NCBI GenBank assembly: GCA_964346765.1
Contig: CAYFWB010000001.1
Coordinates: 1 to 64,000, forward strand
Reading direction: 5' to 3'
Origin: JBGSPQ01 sp964346765
GTDB lineage: Bacteria > Patescibacteriota > Gracilibacteria > UBA1369
Length of the DNA: 64,000 nt
The notes below the pieces were generated by a model. The model did not search any database. It saw nothing but the letters and a program-made list of their open reading frames with translations, and was not told the origin of the DNA. A program made the position numbers and the translations under genes. Position 1 is the first letter of the stretch, and each line of letters opens with the position of its first letter. Shown here one piece after another: positions 9,901 through 17,704 of this stretch.

Positions 9901-10988
9901 GTTTTGGCCGGATCTTTTTCAAGAGTGTTGAAAATGTAGTCGTGTTCTGGATCCTGAATTATGTCTCGGAAAAGTTCTAAAATTTCTTTGTCGGTTTTGT
10001 GTCCGAAAATTCTAAGTAAAGCCGTGATATGAATTTTTCTCTTGCGGTCGATTTTTACCGTGATGATTCTTTTTTTATCGGTTTCGATTTCGAGCCAGGC
10101 ACCTCTTTTGGGGATGATTTTGGCGTTATGCATTCCGGGAGCCAAAGAGTTTCTGGAAAAGAATACGCCCGGTGAGCGTACTAACTGACTTACCACCACT
10201 CTTTCGATACCGTTAATAATAAAAGTACCTCTTTCGGTCATTAAGGGTACTCCTCCAAGAAATACATCTTGTTCTTTAATTTCTCCGGATTCTTTGTTGA
10301 TAAGCTGGACGTGCACTTTTAGCGGAGCGTCGTATGTAAGGTTTTTTACTTTGCATGTTTCGGCGTCGTATTTGGGGTCACCAATTGAGTGATCCAAAAA
10401 ATGGAGTTCAAGTTTTTTGCCTGAAAAGTCGATAATCGGTGTTATTTCATCCAAAAGTTCGCGGATACCTTCTTGTAGAAACCATCTGTATGAGTCGATC
10501 TGTACTTCGATCAGGTTTGGCAACGTAACGTCTTTGTCGAGTCTTTCGGTATAAAATTTTCTTTTTGACGCTTCTTTAATAAAGATGTTTTCTTTGGGAA
10601 GCAGTCTGTCGATTTCTTCTATGATGGTGCTTGTTGATTTGAATTTCAGCGCTGTTTTTGTTGATTTTTTTGTTGGTGCGGATGTCTTTTTTGCTGTGGT
10701 TCCGTGGTCGTTTTTCTTTGAAGCTTCTTTGGTTGTTGTTGGAGTTTCTTTTTTGGCCGGTTTTTTAGCCGTTTTTACTTCTTTGTTTACGGATTCGGTT
10801 TTGTCGGCAGCTTTAGTCTGTTTTTTTGTAGCGGGTTTAGTTACTTTTTTGTTCGTTTTTTTGGATGCCGCGCTGACCGTTTTTTTAGTGGAGGTCTTCT
10901 TTTTTGGCGCAGCCGATTTGGAGGCCGGTTTTTTCGCTTTAGTTATTGGCGTTTTTACCGGTTTTTTTGTAGTCTTTTTCTTCGGCAT
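6969..10988 (-). CDS. rpoB: DNA-directed RNA polymerase subunit beta, with a basic N-terminal tail
   Basis: This is the 1,339-residue beta subunit. The conserved core begins near residue 125 (KRKFYTERLDK) and includes the protrusion, the lobe, the rifampicin region (SQFMDQTNPLAELAHKRRLS, near 516-540) and the C-terminal clamp segment GKAQHGGQRFGEMEVWALEA. The aspartate, histidine and serine that are usual sites of rifampicin resistance have their wild-type identity. The first 120 residues or so form a lysine-, alanine- and threonine-rich tail resembling histone H1-type sequence. There is no internal methionine before the core, so the tail belongs to the reading frame unless initiation is non-ATG. 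The last 60 residues are acidic. It is the first gene of the operon. Confidence 0.98.
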   Translation of the reverse strand: MPKKKTTKKPVKTPITKAKKPASKSAAPKKKTSTKKTVSAASKKTNKKVTKPATKKQTKAADKTESVNKEVKTAKKPAKKETPTTTKEASKKNDHGTTAKKTSAPTKKSTKTALKFKSTSTIIEEIDRLLPKENIFIKEASKRKFYTERLDKDVTLPNLIEVQIDSYRWFLQEGIRELLDEITPIIDFSGKKLELHFLDHSIGDPKYDAETCKVKNLTYDAPLKVHVQLINKESGEIKEQDVFLGGVPLMTERGTFIINGIERVVVSQLVRSPGVFFSRNSLAPGMHNAKIIPKRGAWLEIETDKKRIITVKIDRKRKIHITALLRIFGHKTDKEILELFRDIIQDPEHDYIFNTLEKDPAKTEDEAYQSIYKKIRPGDLATPENAKNLIQSMFFDYRKYDMGPVARYKLNKRFKIDTPNKKDHHTFQIKDLMEIIKHLIRLNNNELAPDDIDHLSNRRVRAVGELVQNKFRVGLLRTDRIAKDRMTVMDLETVTPTQLINSRPITAALREFFASSQLSQFMDQTNPLAELAHKRRLSAMGPGGLSRERASFDVRDVHTSHYGRICPISTPEGPNIGLVVHLGSYARVNKYGFIETPFREVAHSCKNDAKDLVGRYTSENITNPKTKKIIIKAHAKIDVKTAKEIAELPLESIAVHAYVTNNIKYHDADEEKEIVIAQANTELDEKGQIIDSRVSARINGEASIIPTYEITHIDVSPKQIISETTALIPFLEHDDNTRASMGSNMQRQAVSLISPTAPVVGTGMEELVAKSSGQVLLAEEKGTVSFVDADQIVILYDNGKRVTYKMRVYERSNQGTCLHQRVRVVKGQKINKGDILADGAATEQGEIALGQNLMVAYMSWQGFNFEDAVIVSDRVVKDGVFDSVHIETFTIDVRDTKLGPEIITRDIPNVGENRLKDLDENGIIRIGATVHEGDILIGKITPKGETELTAEERLLRAIFGDKARDVKDTSLRLPGGEGGKIVGVQIFSRKNGDELPTGVNQQIKVNVAQTRKISIGDKVAGRHGNKGVISIIVPQEDMPFLPDGTPVDIILNPLGVSSRMNIGQILETHAGWAASKMGTTVATPALNGITSDQITKMLKEADLPENGKIQLYDGMSGEPFDRKTTVGTAYIMKLSHLIEDKIHARSVGPYSLVTQQPLGGKAQHGGQRFGEMEVWALEAYGAAHTLQEMLTIKSDDVYGRAKAYESIVKGEAIRKPRTPESFNVLIKELQSLGLSVKLLTTEKSPLLHEEDQYTIEQAQKEKTAILSEDPEERPEVDPEIEIELKEEGSELKPALAEAGMSEVDNPNQPENLKEEKIDMEEPTEEDLLAEEKLLESEDL

Positions 10989-11020
10989 AATTAAAAAAGT
11001 GAAATAGAATAGATTACTTA

Positions 11021-11040
11021 AAAAGCCCTAAACGGCTTTT
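11021..11040 (-). terminator. Terminator-like hairpin in the rpoB leader
   Basis: A 7-bp stem (AAAAGCC with GGCTTTT) closes a 6-nt loop; on the minus strand it is followed by a short run of T. It lies between the rpoB promoter and the rpoB start, about 60 nt downstream of the predicted transcript start. It could be a weak intrinsic terminator for read-through from the ABC operon or an attenuator in the rpoB leader. The stem is short. Confidence 0.4.
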
Positions 11041-11108
11041 ACATCTACTATCTTCCACAACACACTCGGATTCCTTATAAATGAAAAGGTTTTCAGATAG
11101 CTATGTAG

Positions 11109-11136
11109 ATTTTATTCATTTTTTTATTACTGTCAA
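11109..11136 (-). promoter_or_regulatory. Promoter of the rpoB operon
   Basis: On the minus strand a consensus -35 TTGACA (11131-11136) is separated by 16 bp from TAAAAT (11109-11114). Transcription would start near 11100, giving a leader of about 110 nt before rpoB. Confidence 0.75.
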
Positions 11137-11158
11137 ATGATTTTTGGTAATTGGTCAT

Positions 11159-12445
11159 CTAAGAGCTGATCGCCTTAAGGGGTTCCATACGGGCTGCAAC
11201 AGTGGAAGGAAGAAAAGCGAAAGTTACACTTAGAATTATTGTGAAGATGATAATTCCGAAAATGGTCCAGTAGTCATAATAAAGAAGCGTTTCGGGTTTG
11301 GTGGTAACGTCGGGGAAAGCGCTAAGCGCGATCGAGTCGACAATAAATCCTCCAAGCCAGGCAAACAAGACTCCGATTATTCCTCCCGTCAGTCCCAGCA
11401 GGGATGCTTCGGCCAGGAATATTTTTTGGATGTCTCCGCGTGTGGCTCCCAGCGCGCGGAAAAGACCAATTTCTTTTTTTCTTTCATTGACGCTGGAATA
11501 GTAAGTGTTGGCGATCATGAGTCCTGAAATAAATAATATTATCGCGCTGATCAGTCCCAATCCCACTGTGACAATGCGAAAATTGTTTTCAAAAATTCGG
11601 ATTTCAAGTTTGGTGGATTTGGTGTTCAGGTCCATTGATTCAATTTTGGAGGTGACCTTTTCTACATTTTTTGGATCGTCCACGTCAACAAATGTTTTCA
11701 GGTAGTTTTCGGATGAGCGTCCGATTTGACTGTTAAAGTTTCTGATTGCTTCAGGGGGGAGAGTGACTCCGATTAAATCCACTTTGTCGGAAAAGCCTAC
11801 AATGCGCGCTTTGACGGACGGAATATCTTCGCTGATGGTGGGGAAAAATGTCGATTGCCCCGGAAGTAGGGTGAATTCCAGTCCGATAATATCTTGTTCT
11901 GAAAAAGAGGGGAGATTGTTGCTTGGGGCGACCGTTAAGTTGTAGAGGTTGATGATGTTTGTGGAAATCAGCGCCGGGTATGGTTCGGTGGCGTTTTGCC
12001 AGTTTTTTTGGTGGGCGGGGTCGGTTTCAAGATCTTCTTTAATGTATTGGTAAGGCAGGCCGAAGAGCATTGTGTCGGTCTGAAAACTCTGGTTCCAGAT
12101 GTTTACTCTTAATGATGAAATGTTGTCGTAATTGAGTTGGGGGTAAACGTTGGCAACATGTGGGATTTGTTTGATTTTTGAAACTGTTTCGGGGGTGATT
12201 TTGTCTTCATTGGAATTGATGGTGGCCAGTGACTTTAGAAAGCCGCCTTCCCGGGAAAGCGGTTCAACCGTTATTTGAGTTAATGGGCCGCGCGAGCTGA
12301 TGGTATCTATTACGGCGTTTTTGATTCCGTTTGAAAAGGCGATAATTCCGAGCAATGACGCCGCGCCGATGGCGATTCCGATCAGGGTTAGGATGGATCT
12401 GCTTTTTTGGCTCTTTAAATTGTTTAATGCGAGTTTGTAGTACAT
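11159..12445 (-). CDS. ABC transporter permease, MacB/LolC (FtsX-like) family
   Basis: The 428-residue protein has the family's four-helix plan. One N-terminal membrane segment lies near residues 17-40 (ILTLIGIAIGAASLLGIIAF), followed by a large extracytoplasmic MacB-type domain of about 240 residues. Three C-terminal membrane segments follow, with the FtsX-family cytoplasmic stretch RALGATRGDIQKIFLAEA between the first two. Such permeases work by mechanotransmission with an ATPase, in lipoprotein release, peptide export or resistance; the substrate cannot be read from the sequence. The gene starts one base after the stop codon of the ATPase gene, so the two are translationally linked. The stop codon is TAG. 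Confidence 0.9.
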   Translation of the reverse strand: MYYKLALNNLKSQKSRSILTLIGIAIGAASLLGIIAFSNGIKNAVIDTISSRGPLTQITVEPLSREGGFLKSLATINSNEDKITPETVSKIKQIPHVANVYPQLNYDNISSLRVNIWNQSFQTDTMLFGLPYQYIKEDLETDPAHQKNWQNATEPYPALISTNIINLYNLTVAPSNNLPSFSEQDIIGLEFTLLPGQSTFFPTISEDIPSVKARIVGFSDKVDLIGVTLPPEAIRNFNSQIGRSSENYLKTFVDVDDPKNVEKVTSKIESMDLNTKSTKLEIRIFENNFRIVTVGLGLISAIILFISGLMIANTYYSSVNERKKEIGLFRALGATRGDIQKIFLAEASLLGLTGGIIGVLFAWLGGFIVDSIALSAFPDVTTKPETLLYYDYWTIFGIIIFTIILSVTFAFLPSTVAARMEPLKAISS

Positions 12446-12446
12446 T

Positions 12447-13148
12447 TTAATTAAGGAACTTTTTAAATTTGTTTTTTGTGATCAATATGCCGTCTTTGAT
12501 TTCGATAATGCGCGAAGCGTATTTGGAGATTGATAAGTCGTGAGTCACAACTATCATGGTGACTTTTTTTGATTCGTGAAATTGTTTGAGCAGTTTGATT
12601 ATTTTATTGCCGGTTACCGTGTCCAGGTCTCCCATGGGTTCGTCGGCAAGGATAAGCGTTGGAGAGTTGATAAGAGCGCGGGCGATGGCGGCTCTTTGTT
12701 TTTGGCCGCCGGATATTTCGTCGGGTTTGTGATTGCTTCTTTCTGCAATTCCGACCTGTTTTAAGAGGTTTTTGGCTTTTTTCTCCATGGTGGCTTTTGT
12801 GTGTGTTTTTTCTTTATTGAAAATCAGCGGAATTTTAACGTTATCCACTATGCTAAGGTGGGGATGCAGTTTGAAATCTTGAAAAATGTAGCCGATTTTT
12901 TTATTGCGGAAGCGTGAAAGTTGTTTGTCTTTCATTTTGGAAAGTTTTTTTCCGTTTGCAAAGACAGAGCCGGCGGTGGGTTTGTCGAGGCCGCTTAAAA
13001 GATGCATCAGTGTTGACTTGCCGGATCCCGACGGGCCGACAATTACAAGGAATTCGCCTTTTTTTATTTTAAGGTTAATGTCTTTAAGGGCGTCAACTTT
13101 CTGATCGCCGACTTTATAGCTTTTGGAAAGGTTTTTTATTTCAATCAC
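12447..13148 (-). CDS. ABC transporter ATP-binding protein, LolD/MacB type
   Basis: This 233-residue nucleotide-binding subunit partners the adjacent MacB/LolC-type permease. It shows a Walker A motif GPSGSGKST near residue 38, a Q-loop FQDF, the signature ISGGQKQR, Walker B LILADEP followed by the D-loop MGDLD, and the switch histidine in VVTHD. The order and sequence match the family that energises FtsX-like permeases rather than importers with a binding protein. It lies between a TIM-barrel gene (10 bp upstream) and the permease (1 bp downstream) in a three-gene minus-strand operon. Confidence 0.95.
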   Translation of the reverse strand: MIEIKNLSKSYKVGDQKVDALKDINLKIKKGEFLVIVGPSGSGKSTLMHLLSGLDKPTAGSVFANGKKLSKMKDKQLSRFRNKKIGYIFQDFKLHPHLSIVDNVKIPLIFNKEKTHTKATMEKKAKNLLKQVGIAERSNHKPDEISGGQKQRAAIARALINSPTLILADEPMGDLDTVTGNKIIKLLKQFHESKKVTMIVVTHDLSISKYASRIIEIKDGILITKNKFKKFLN

Positions 13149-13158
13149 TTGCGGAAAC

Positions 13159-13950
13159 TTATTCTTCTTTTTGCTCGTCGGAGGACTCTTCCGACTCCAT
13201 CAATTTAACATTAGTAAAGTAAGTTTCATAGAAGAGTTTTTGTTCTTCAAGCGCTTTTTTCATTTTTTCGTCTTTTCCGGTGTTTAAAAATTTACCGTTG
13301 ATTTTCATAGAAATGGTTCCCTTGAAGCCGTCTTGTTTTAATTTGGCCAAAAAGCTTTCGATCGGCAAAATACCTTTTTCGGGCGGTGAATAAGGGGTTC
13401 CGAATTTAACATTGGAAAGGTGCACGTGTACCAGATATTTTCTGAGTACTTTGTAAATCCTGATCAAATCTTCTTTTCTTTGCGCTATTCTGGATGTGTC
13501 TAGACACGCGTGTTTGAATTTTTTGAGATCAAGGACGTTGCTCATGGCATGTTCCGGTATGATTCCGAAGAAAGATTTGGAGGGCGCGTTTTCAAGTGCG
13601 ATCGAAATGTCTTCTTTTTGTCTGATTTTCGGAATTTCGTTTTTGATCCACTGAATATATTTGAAATCGAAAATTTTGGGCGGTTGAATAATTATTACTT
13701 TGGTATTAATTTTTTTTGCCATATCCACGGCAGCTTGGATTTTTTTGGAGCTGGCGGTTGGGGGAGTCTGAATCGTCAAAACCGGTATGCCTATTTCATC
13801 CACGAGTGATTTGATGTAATCCGCGTTCTGGGTGTCGAAGTTTTTTGGATCGATACATAAATCAACTCCGTCGTACCCGGCTTCTTTGATGATTTTGAAG
13901 ATCCTGTTAAGACCGTAACCCTTCAATGATTCGGTTGATAATGCCAGCAT
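13159..13950 (-). CDS. Xylose isomerase-like TIM-barrel protein
   Basis: The 263-residue product looks like a sugar phosphate isomerase/epimerase or AP endonuclease 2-type TIM barrel. Barrel strands are recognisable as MLALSTESL at the N terminus, GYDGVDLCID, IPVLTIQTPP, TKVIIIQPPK, ISIALENAP, KHACLDTSRIA and LVHVHLSN. The glutamate, aspartate and histidine at the strand ends (ALEN, CLDTSR, HVHLSN) suit a metal-binding active site. The true substrate is unknown; the family covers isomerases, epimerases and nucleases. It is the first gene of the operon with the ABC transporter. Confidence 0.75.
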   Translation of the reverse strand: MLALSTESLKGYGLNRIFKIIKEAGYDGVDLCIDPKNFDTQNADYIKSLVDEIGIPVLTIQTPPTASSKKIQAAVDMAKKINTKVIIIQPPKIFDFKYIQWIKNEIPKIRQKEDISIALENAPSKSFFGIIPEHAMSNVLDLKKFKHACLDTSRIAQRKEDLIRIYKVLRKYLVHVHLSNVKFGTPYSPPEKGILPIESFLAKLKQDGFKGTISMKINGKFLNTGKDEKMKKALEEQKLFYETYFTNVKLMESEESSDEQKEE

Positions 13951-13974
13951 GCTTGTTTTTTATTGTTTCGATTT

Positions 13975-14003
13975 ATTTTATCATGAACAGGGTGTTTTAA
14001 CAA
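13975..14003 (-). promoter_or_regulatory. Probable promoter of the TIM-barrel/ABC operon
   Basis: On the minus strand TTGTTA (13998-14003) and TAAAAT (13975-13980) are separated by 17 bp, about 25 bp before the ATG. The -35 matches consensus at four of six positions and the -10 at five. Confidence 0.5.
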
Positions 14004-14058
14004 GATAGGCTTGCTGTTTTTATTTTTTGTGTTATTTTACAAGCCAATTTTTTTTAAT

Positions 14059-15282
14059 ATGTCTTTAGAATCTGCTCAACAGATATTAAATCAGGCCATA
14101 AGAACGGGTAAATCTGAATTTATGAGAAAGTTCGGTTTGCCGAGCAGTTTGAGCAGATCCGTGCGTGATTGTAAGTTTCAGCACTCTCTTAATGATCTGG
14201 AAAGTTTTAGGGATGTTCTTACTAAAGGAGTGAAAGAGTCGATGGCTAATTGTGATTTGTCGAATGGAGGGTTAAATCAAGTATGCGCGGTTATTGATGA
14301 AAATATAGAGAAATGTAAGCATCGTTTTATTAAGGCATATTCTAGGTTTCCAACATATAATTCCGCGGAGCAGTGGGAGGAATTTTTAAAGTGGATGGAG
14401 GAATTCAGGGCGGGTGTCAGATCGGACATTATGGCCGCGATTGAGGAAGATGCGGAAGAAGATGTGGAAGAAGATGTTGATTATGAGCTTGAAACGTCCG
14501 CCCTGGATAATCGTGAAATTACGGGAGAAGTTTTTAAAAAATATGGATATAGTGATGAGGTTAATGAATTGATGCATGATTTGGTCTTGGCTGTTACGGC
14601 CGGTGAAACTGAAGATGTTAAAACGGCGATGGATCTTTTTTTAACTAAATTTTCCGATGAGGCAAAAAGAAAACTTAGAAATATTTTGGATAATAAGAAC
14701 GCCGAATTGAAAGAAAAAAAAAGTAAACTGGATGAACTGGAGTGCAGGGAGTTCGCATTAAATGAATGGGAAAAACAGGATATTGAGGTCGTTGCTAAGA
14801 CTTATGAAACGCAAAATAATTTGATGGTTGAAGCTTATACCTCACAATTGGAGGAATCTAGACATAGGATAGAGGAGTTGGAAATGTTATTGCAATTTTC
14901 TGAAAATCGGAAAGAGGATTTGCAAGAGCGTATTCGGGTTCATTTTGAAAATGCTCGCGAGACAGCACGCATTAACAGGATAATACTTAGCGAGTTGGAG
15001 AAAGCAAATGAGGTCGCGGACAGGCGGTTGGAAACGATAGTGGCTACGCAGAAAAAATTGACTGCGGCTTTGGCAAGAGAAGATCAATTGTTTGATGCTG
15101 TTAAGAGGTTAAGGAAAACAAAGAGGAGAAGGCGGATCAAATTAAATTTGTGTACAAATTTGTCGGTTTGTGAAAAAGGTAATGGGGAGTCTGGATGCGA
15201 TGATAGTGATTTTGATGAGAAAAATGCTGTTGAAAACCAGGAAGACGTTGTGTCGGAGACAATTGATTTTGAGTCGAAGTAG
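14059..15282 (+). CDS. Hypothetical coiled-coil protein
   Basis: I do not recognise a family. The frame is open from 14011, but the ATG at 14059 (MSLESAQQILNQAI) is preferred because the 16 residues before it are hydrophobic, AT-rich and look like translated leader. The 407-residue protein has an N-terminal helical part, a strongly acidic run (EEDAEEDVEEDVDYE) near residues 130-150, and a long coiled coil from about 210 to 350. A basic patch (KRLRKTKRRRRIK) precedes an acidic C terminus. No signal peptide or membrane segment is seen, so it is probably cytoplasmic and filamentous or scaffolding. It converges with the phosphatase gene with 26 bp between them. The stop codon is TAG. Confidence 0.75.
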   Translation: MSLESAQQILNQAIRTGKSEFMRKFGLPSSLSRSVRDCKFQHSLNDLESFRDVLTKGVKESMANCDLSNGGLNQVCAVIDENIEKCKHRFIKAYSRFPTYNSAEQWEEFLKWMEEFRAGVRSDIMAAIEEDAEEDVEEDVDYELETSALDNREITGEVFKKYGYSDEVNELMHDLVLAVTAGETEDVKTAMDLFLTKFSDEAKRKLRNILDNKNAELKEKKSKLDELECREFALNEWEKQDIEVVAKTYETQNNLMVEAYTSQLEESRHRIEELEMLLQFSENRKEDLQERIRVHFENARETARINRIILSELEKANEVADRRLETIVATQKKLTAALAREDQLFDAVKRLRKTKRRRRIKLNLCTNLSVCEKGNGESGCDDSDFDEKNAVENQEDVVSETIDFESK

Positions 15283-15308
15283 ATGAGTGAAAATCAGAAA
15301 AATGATGA

Positions 15309-16676
15309 TTAAGCAATTTTTTTATTTAAAGCCTCTTTTGTCGGAATCGGTTTTGATTTATAGCGTGGTAGGTTGCCAATAACGCGGCGGTTTTGATATT
15401 TGCAATCATTGTAAGCCACGATATCTCCGGATCCGGTTATCAGAGTGCCGCCAAGGTTGCCTAGTTTAATTCCTATATCATTGCTGATTACGGAGATCCC
15501 TCTTTCTTTCCTTAAAGTCGGCATGCCGTCCATTTGGATATCATGTCCGCGGATTATGGCGTGAATGCCAAGATCTTTGAGTACGCTCGCGGCGAAAGGT
15601 GTCAGCGCCGTGTGTCTTTGCCAAAATAAAGCTCTTTGTTCGGCGGTTTCCACGTAATTAGTAAGGTTCCCTTTCTGTAGTGCCTGCCGGAATTTTTCAT
15701 TTACTCCGTCTATTCCGTGTTTTTTTATTTCCATGGCCCAGTAGTCATTGATACCCGCGTGCAGAAAAAGCACGTCGTCAACGCGCTCCATTAATGTCAT
15801 TTGTTGTAGAAATTCAGCATATTCCCCGCCATTGAAAAATAATGAGTGAGCGGCTTCAATTTGTTCTTGCAAAGAAGGATTTTTTGAGCTGAAAAGGTCT
15901 TTTCGGTTTTCGGTCAGTTCTGTCAAAAAAGCGGGTGGTTCATCGCTTTGACAGTACCATTCGGCGAAGGCAATAAGGTCTTTGTGGTGTTGTTCTTCGC
16001 GTCCTTTAAAATGTTGTTTTGAATCGGCGTGATTTATAAACTGAATCAATTTAAACGGATTTATCTGTTGTTTTGTTTTTTTTGTATGTGTCAGTACTTT
16101 CTTGGCGTAATTGATAAGTGCGTAGAAATGAGGATTTTGTTCTTTTACGGAAGGACAGCTTAAGGCGTGAAAGGCCATGGTTTCATGATTGCCGGCGGTT
16201 GTTTTTATATCAACGCTGTTTTGTCTTAGAGTTTGAATGAAGTCTGCCATTAAAAGAAATTTTTTTCCGCGGTCAAAAAAATCTCCGGTTAATACCACGG
16301 TATCGTTTTCAGCTTTTTCGCGAAGTTTGATATGGTTTTTTGATTTGTCTTTATTAACTGAGAGGTCAATGTAGCCGGTTTGGTCCAGAATGTGCACAAG
16401 CGCGTCAAAATCAGCGTCAAGATCTCCTATCGCCAAAACGGGCCGTCTGGTTACAAGGTCCGCTTTTTCGTAAGCGTTGCTTGTCACTTTTGCTCGTATA
16501 TCACTTTTTTCATTAGGATCATCAAAATTGTTCTCCGGCGCGGTAAAGCTGTCTCTGATTTCTTCTATCAGGCGTGCCACATTCGGATTATGTTCTTGTT
16601 CACGCTTTTTAGGTCGTTTTTTATCTTTTTCTGGGAAAAAGGTTTCTATTCTTTCGGACCGGCTTTCTTCTTTCAT
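15309..16676 (-). CDS. PPP-type metallophosphatase (Ser/Thr phosphatase-like)
   Basis: The 455-residue protein has the calcineurin-like metal-binding motifs in order: GDLDAD near residue 83, GDFFDRG near 131, GNHE near 161, LHAGIND near 305 and IRGHD near 370. These place it in the PPP-like branch of metallophosphoesterases, which hydrolyse phosphoprotein or other phosphoester bonds with two metal ions. The first motif is unusual because the family normally has GDxHG; here the histidine is aspartate and the glycine alanine. Aspartate could still bind metal, but activity is not assured. The substrate is unknown. The first 75 residues are charged and probably disordered. Confidence 0.8.
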   Translation of the reverse strand: MKEESRSERIETFFPEKDKKRPKKREQEHNPNVARLIEEIRDSFTAPENNFDDPNEKSDIRAKVTSNAYEKADLVTRRPVLAIGDLDADFDALVHILDQTGYIDLSVNKDKSKNHIKLREKAENDTVVLTGDFFDRGKKFLLMADFIQTLRQNSVDIKTTAGNHETMAFHALSCPSVKEQNPHFYALINYAKKVLTHTKKTKQQINPFKLIQFINHADSKQHFKGREEQHHKDLIAFAEWYCQSDEPPAFLTELTENRKDLFSSKNPSLQEQIEAAHSLFFNGGEYAEFLQQMTLMERVDDVLFLHAGINDYWAMEIKKHGIDGVNEKFRQALQKGNLTNYVETAEQRALFWQRHTALTPFAASVLKDLGIHAIIRGHDIQMDGMPTLRKERGISVISNDIGIKLGNLGGTLITGSGDIVAYNDCKYQNRRVIGNLPRYKSKPIPTKEALNKKIA

Positions 16677-16745
16677 TTAGCAACTTATAAGTTAATCTTA
16701 CTGAAGATCAATTTATTGTTTTTGTCAACTATTAATGCTGATGTT

Positions 16746-17579
16746 TTAGAAATCGTCGAAGTCCAGATATAAAGGCGTGCGGGGTTCTGTTTGATCAGGT
16801 TCGTTTTTTCCTTTTGTATTTTTATCTTCGGTTACTTTTAATTTTTCGGCAAGACCTTTTGTAATATAGTCCGGTGTGACGGGAATGTTTTCCGGGTCCG
16901 GATTGAATTCGCAGTCGGCCAGTTCTCTTATAGCGTAAGCAAGTGACCATTCCTGGATTTGTATGGGCGTTGGAGTGAAACTGAATATTACGGGGAAATC
17001 AGAGGGTGATTCTTCTTCTTTGTTAACCGGTGTATCTCCGCCGGCAAGTTCATGATCTTCATTGACGTAAACGGGTAATGCTCCTTCCAGAATGGTTTTG
17101 TCGGGATGAGGGACTGACAACGCGATCATGTAAGCGTAATCCTGGTCTTCCACTTTGGTCGGTGTGTCGATTTCAAAAATATTGGGAGTGTCTTTTTCGG
17201 CGTTTTTTTCATTATCCACCTCTTCAAGTTCTTCAGAAATCGTATCAGAAAGTATGGTCGGGGTTTCTTCCACCATTACTCTTGTATCAATCGGAGGTTC
17301 TTCATCCATAATGTTGTTTTCGGTTGGATTCGTATCGACTTTTATTTGAAGAGGAAAAGGAGGAGTGGGTGAGGATTCCGAAAAGTCGAATTTATGAAAA
17401 CCGTTAACAACTTTCATGGCGGCGCGACCGAAAAATTCGGCGACCCTGATAGGTGTAAGGTGATGGTTTTGGGCGGCGCCGGCGATAAGGCTTTCAAGTA
17501 CTTTGCTGTAAGCACCCAGGTCTTCTTTCAATTTGGTGGGTGTGTGTTCAAGGTCGTCGTTTTCTTCAAGGGGGCGCAT
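16746..17579 (-). CDS. Hypothetical acidic proline/threonine-rich protein
   Basis: No family is recognised. The 277-residue product is rich in Glu, Asp, Pro and Thr, with recurring short stretches of the kind TPTxxxE. It has no hydrophobic segment, so it is probably a soluble and largely disordered protein. The N-terminal 60 residues (including a predicted helix AYSKVLESLIAGAAQ) and the piece IQEWSLAYAIRELADCEF near residue 210 look more ordered. It is divergent from the sigma factor gene. A TTGACA at 17632-17637 (minus strand) may be its -35 box, but the matching -10 is weak. Confidence 0.65.
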   Translation of the reverse strand: MRPLEENDDLEHTPTKLKEDLGAYSKVLESLIAGAAQNHHLTPIRVAEFFGRAAMKVVNGFHKFDFSESSPTPPFPLQIKVDTNPTENNIMDEEPPIDTRVMVEETPTILSDTISEELEEVDNEKNAEKDTPNIFEIDTPTKVEDQDYAYMIALSVPHPDKTILEGALPVYVNEDHELAGGDTPVNKEEESPSDFPVIFSFTPTPIQIQEWSLAYAIRELADCEFNPDPENIPVTPDYITKGLAEKLKVTEDKNTKGKNEPDQTEPRTPLYLDFDDF

Positions 17580-17639
17580 GTAATTTGGTTATGATGTCGT
17601 TTTAAAAAAAGTTACTTGGATGAAATCCGCTTGTCAAAC

Positions 17640-17651
17640 CAACTCGAGTTG
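17640..17651. promoter_or_regulatory. 12-bp palindrome between divergent -35 boxes
   Basis: The perfect palindrome CAACTCGAGTTG overlaps the start of the -35 box of the sigma gene and lies 2 bp from a TTGACA on the opposite strand. The position suits an operator controlling both directions. Confidence 0.45.
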
Positions 17652-17677
17652 ACTGTGCGTGAAGCGAGTGCTTTAAT
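17649..17677 (+). promoter_or_regulatory. Promoter of the sigma factor gene
   Basis: TTGACT (17649-17654) and TTTAAT (17672-17677) are separated by 17 bp. Transcription would begin near 17684, about 20 nt before the ATG. Confidence 0.7.
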
Positions 17678-17704
17678 AATCGCCTGTATTATTTAAAGAG
17701 TTTT

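Noticed and set aside
10585..11007. 140-codon plus-strand frame rich in Val, Phe and Ala opposite the rpoB tail
   Set aside because: It is the antisense image of the Lys/Ala-rich rpoB N terminus; the hydrophobic composition follows from the complement of lysine codons.
13510..13809. 99-codon plus-strand frame inside the TIM-barrel gene
   Set aside because: It is antisense to conserved barrel strands and has no independent support.
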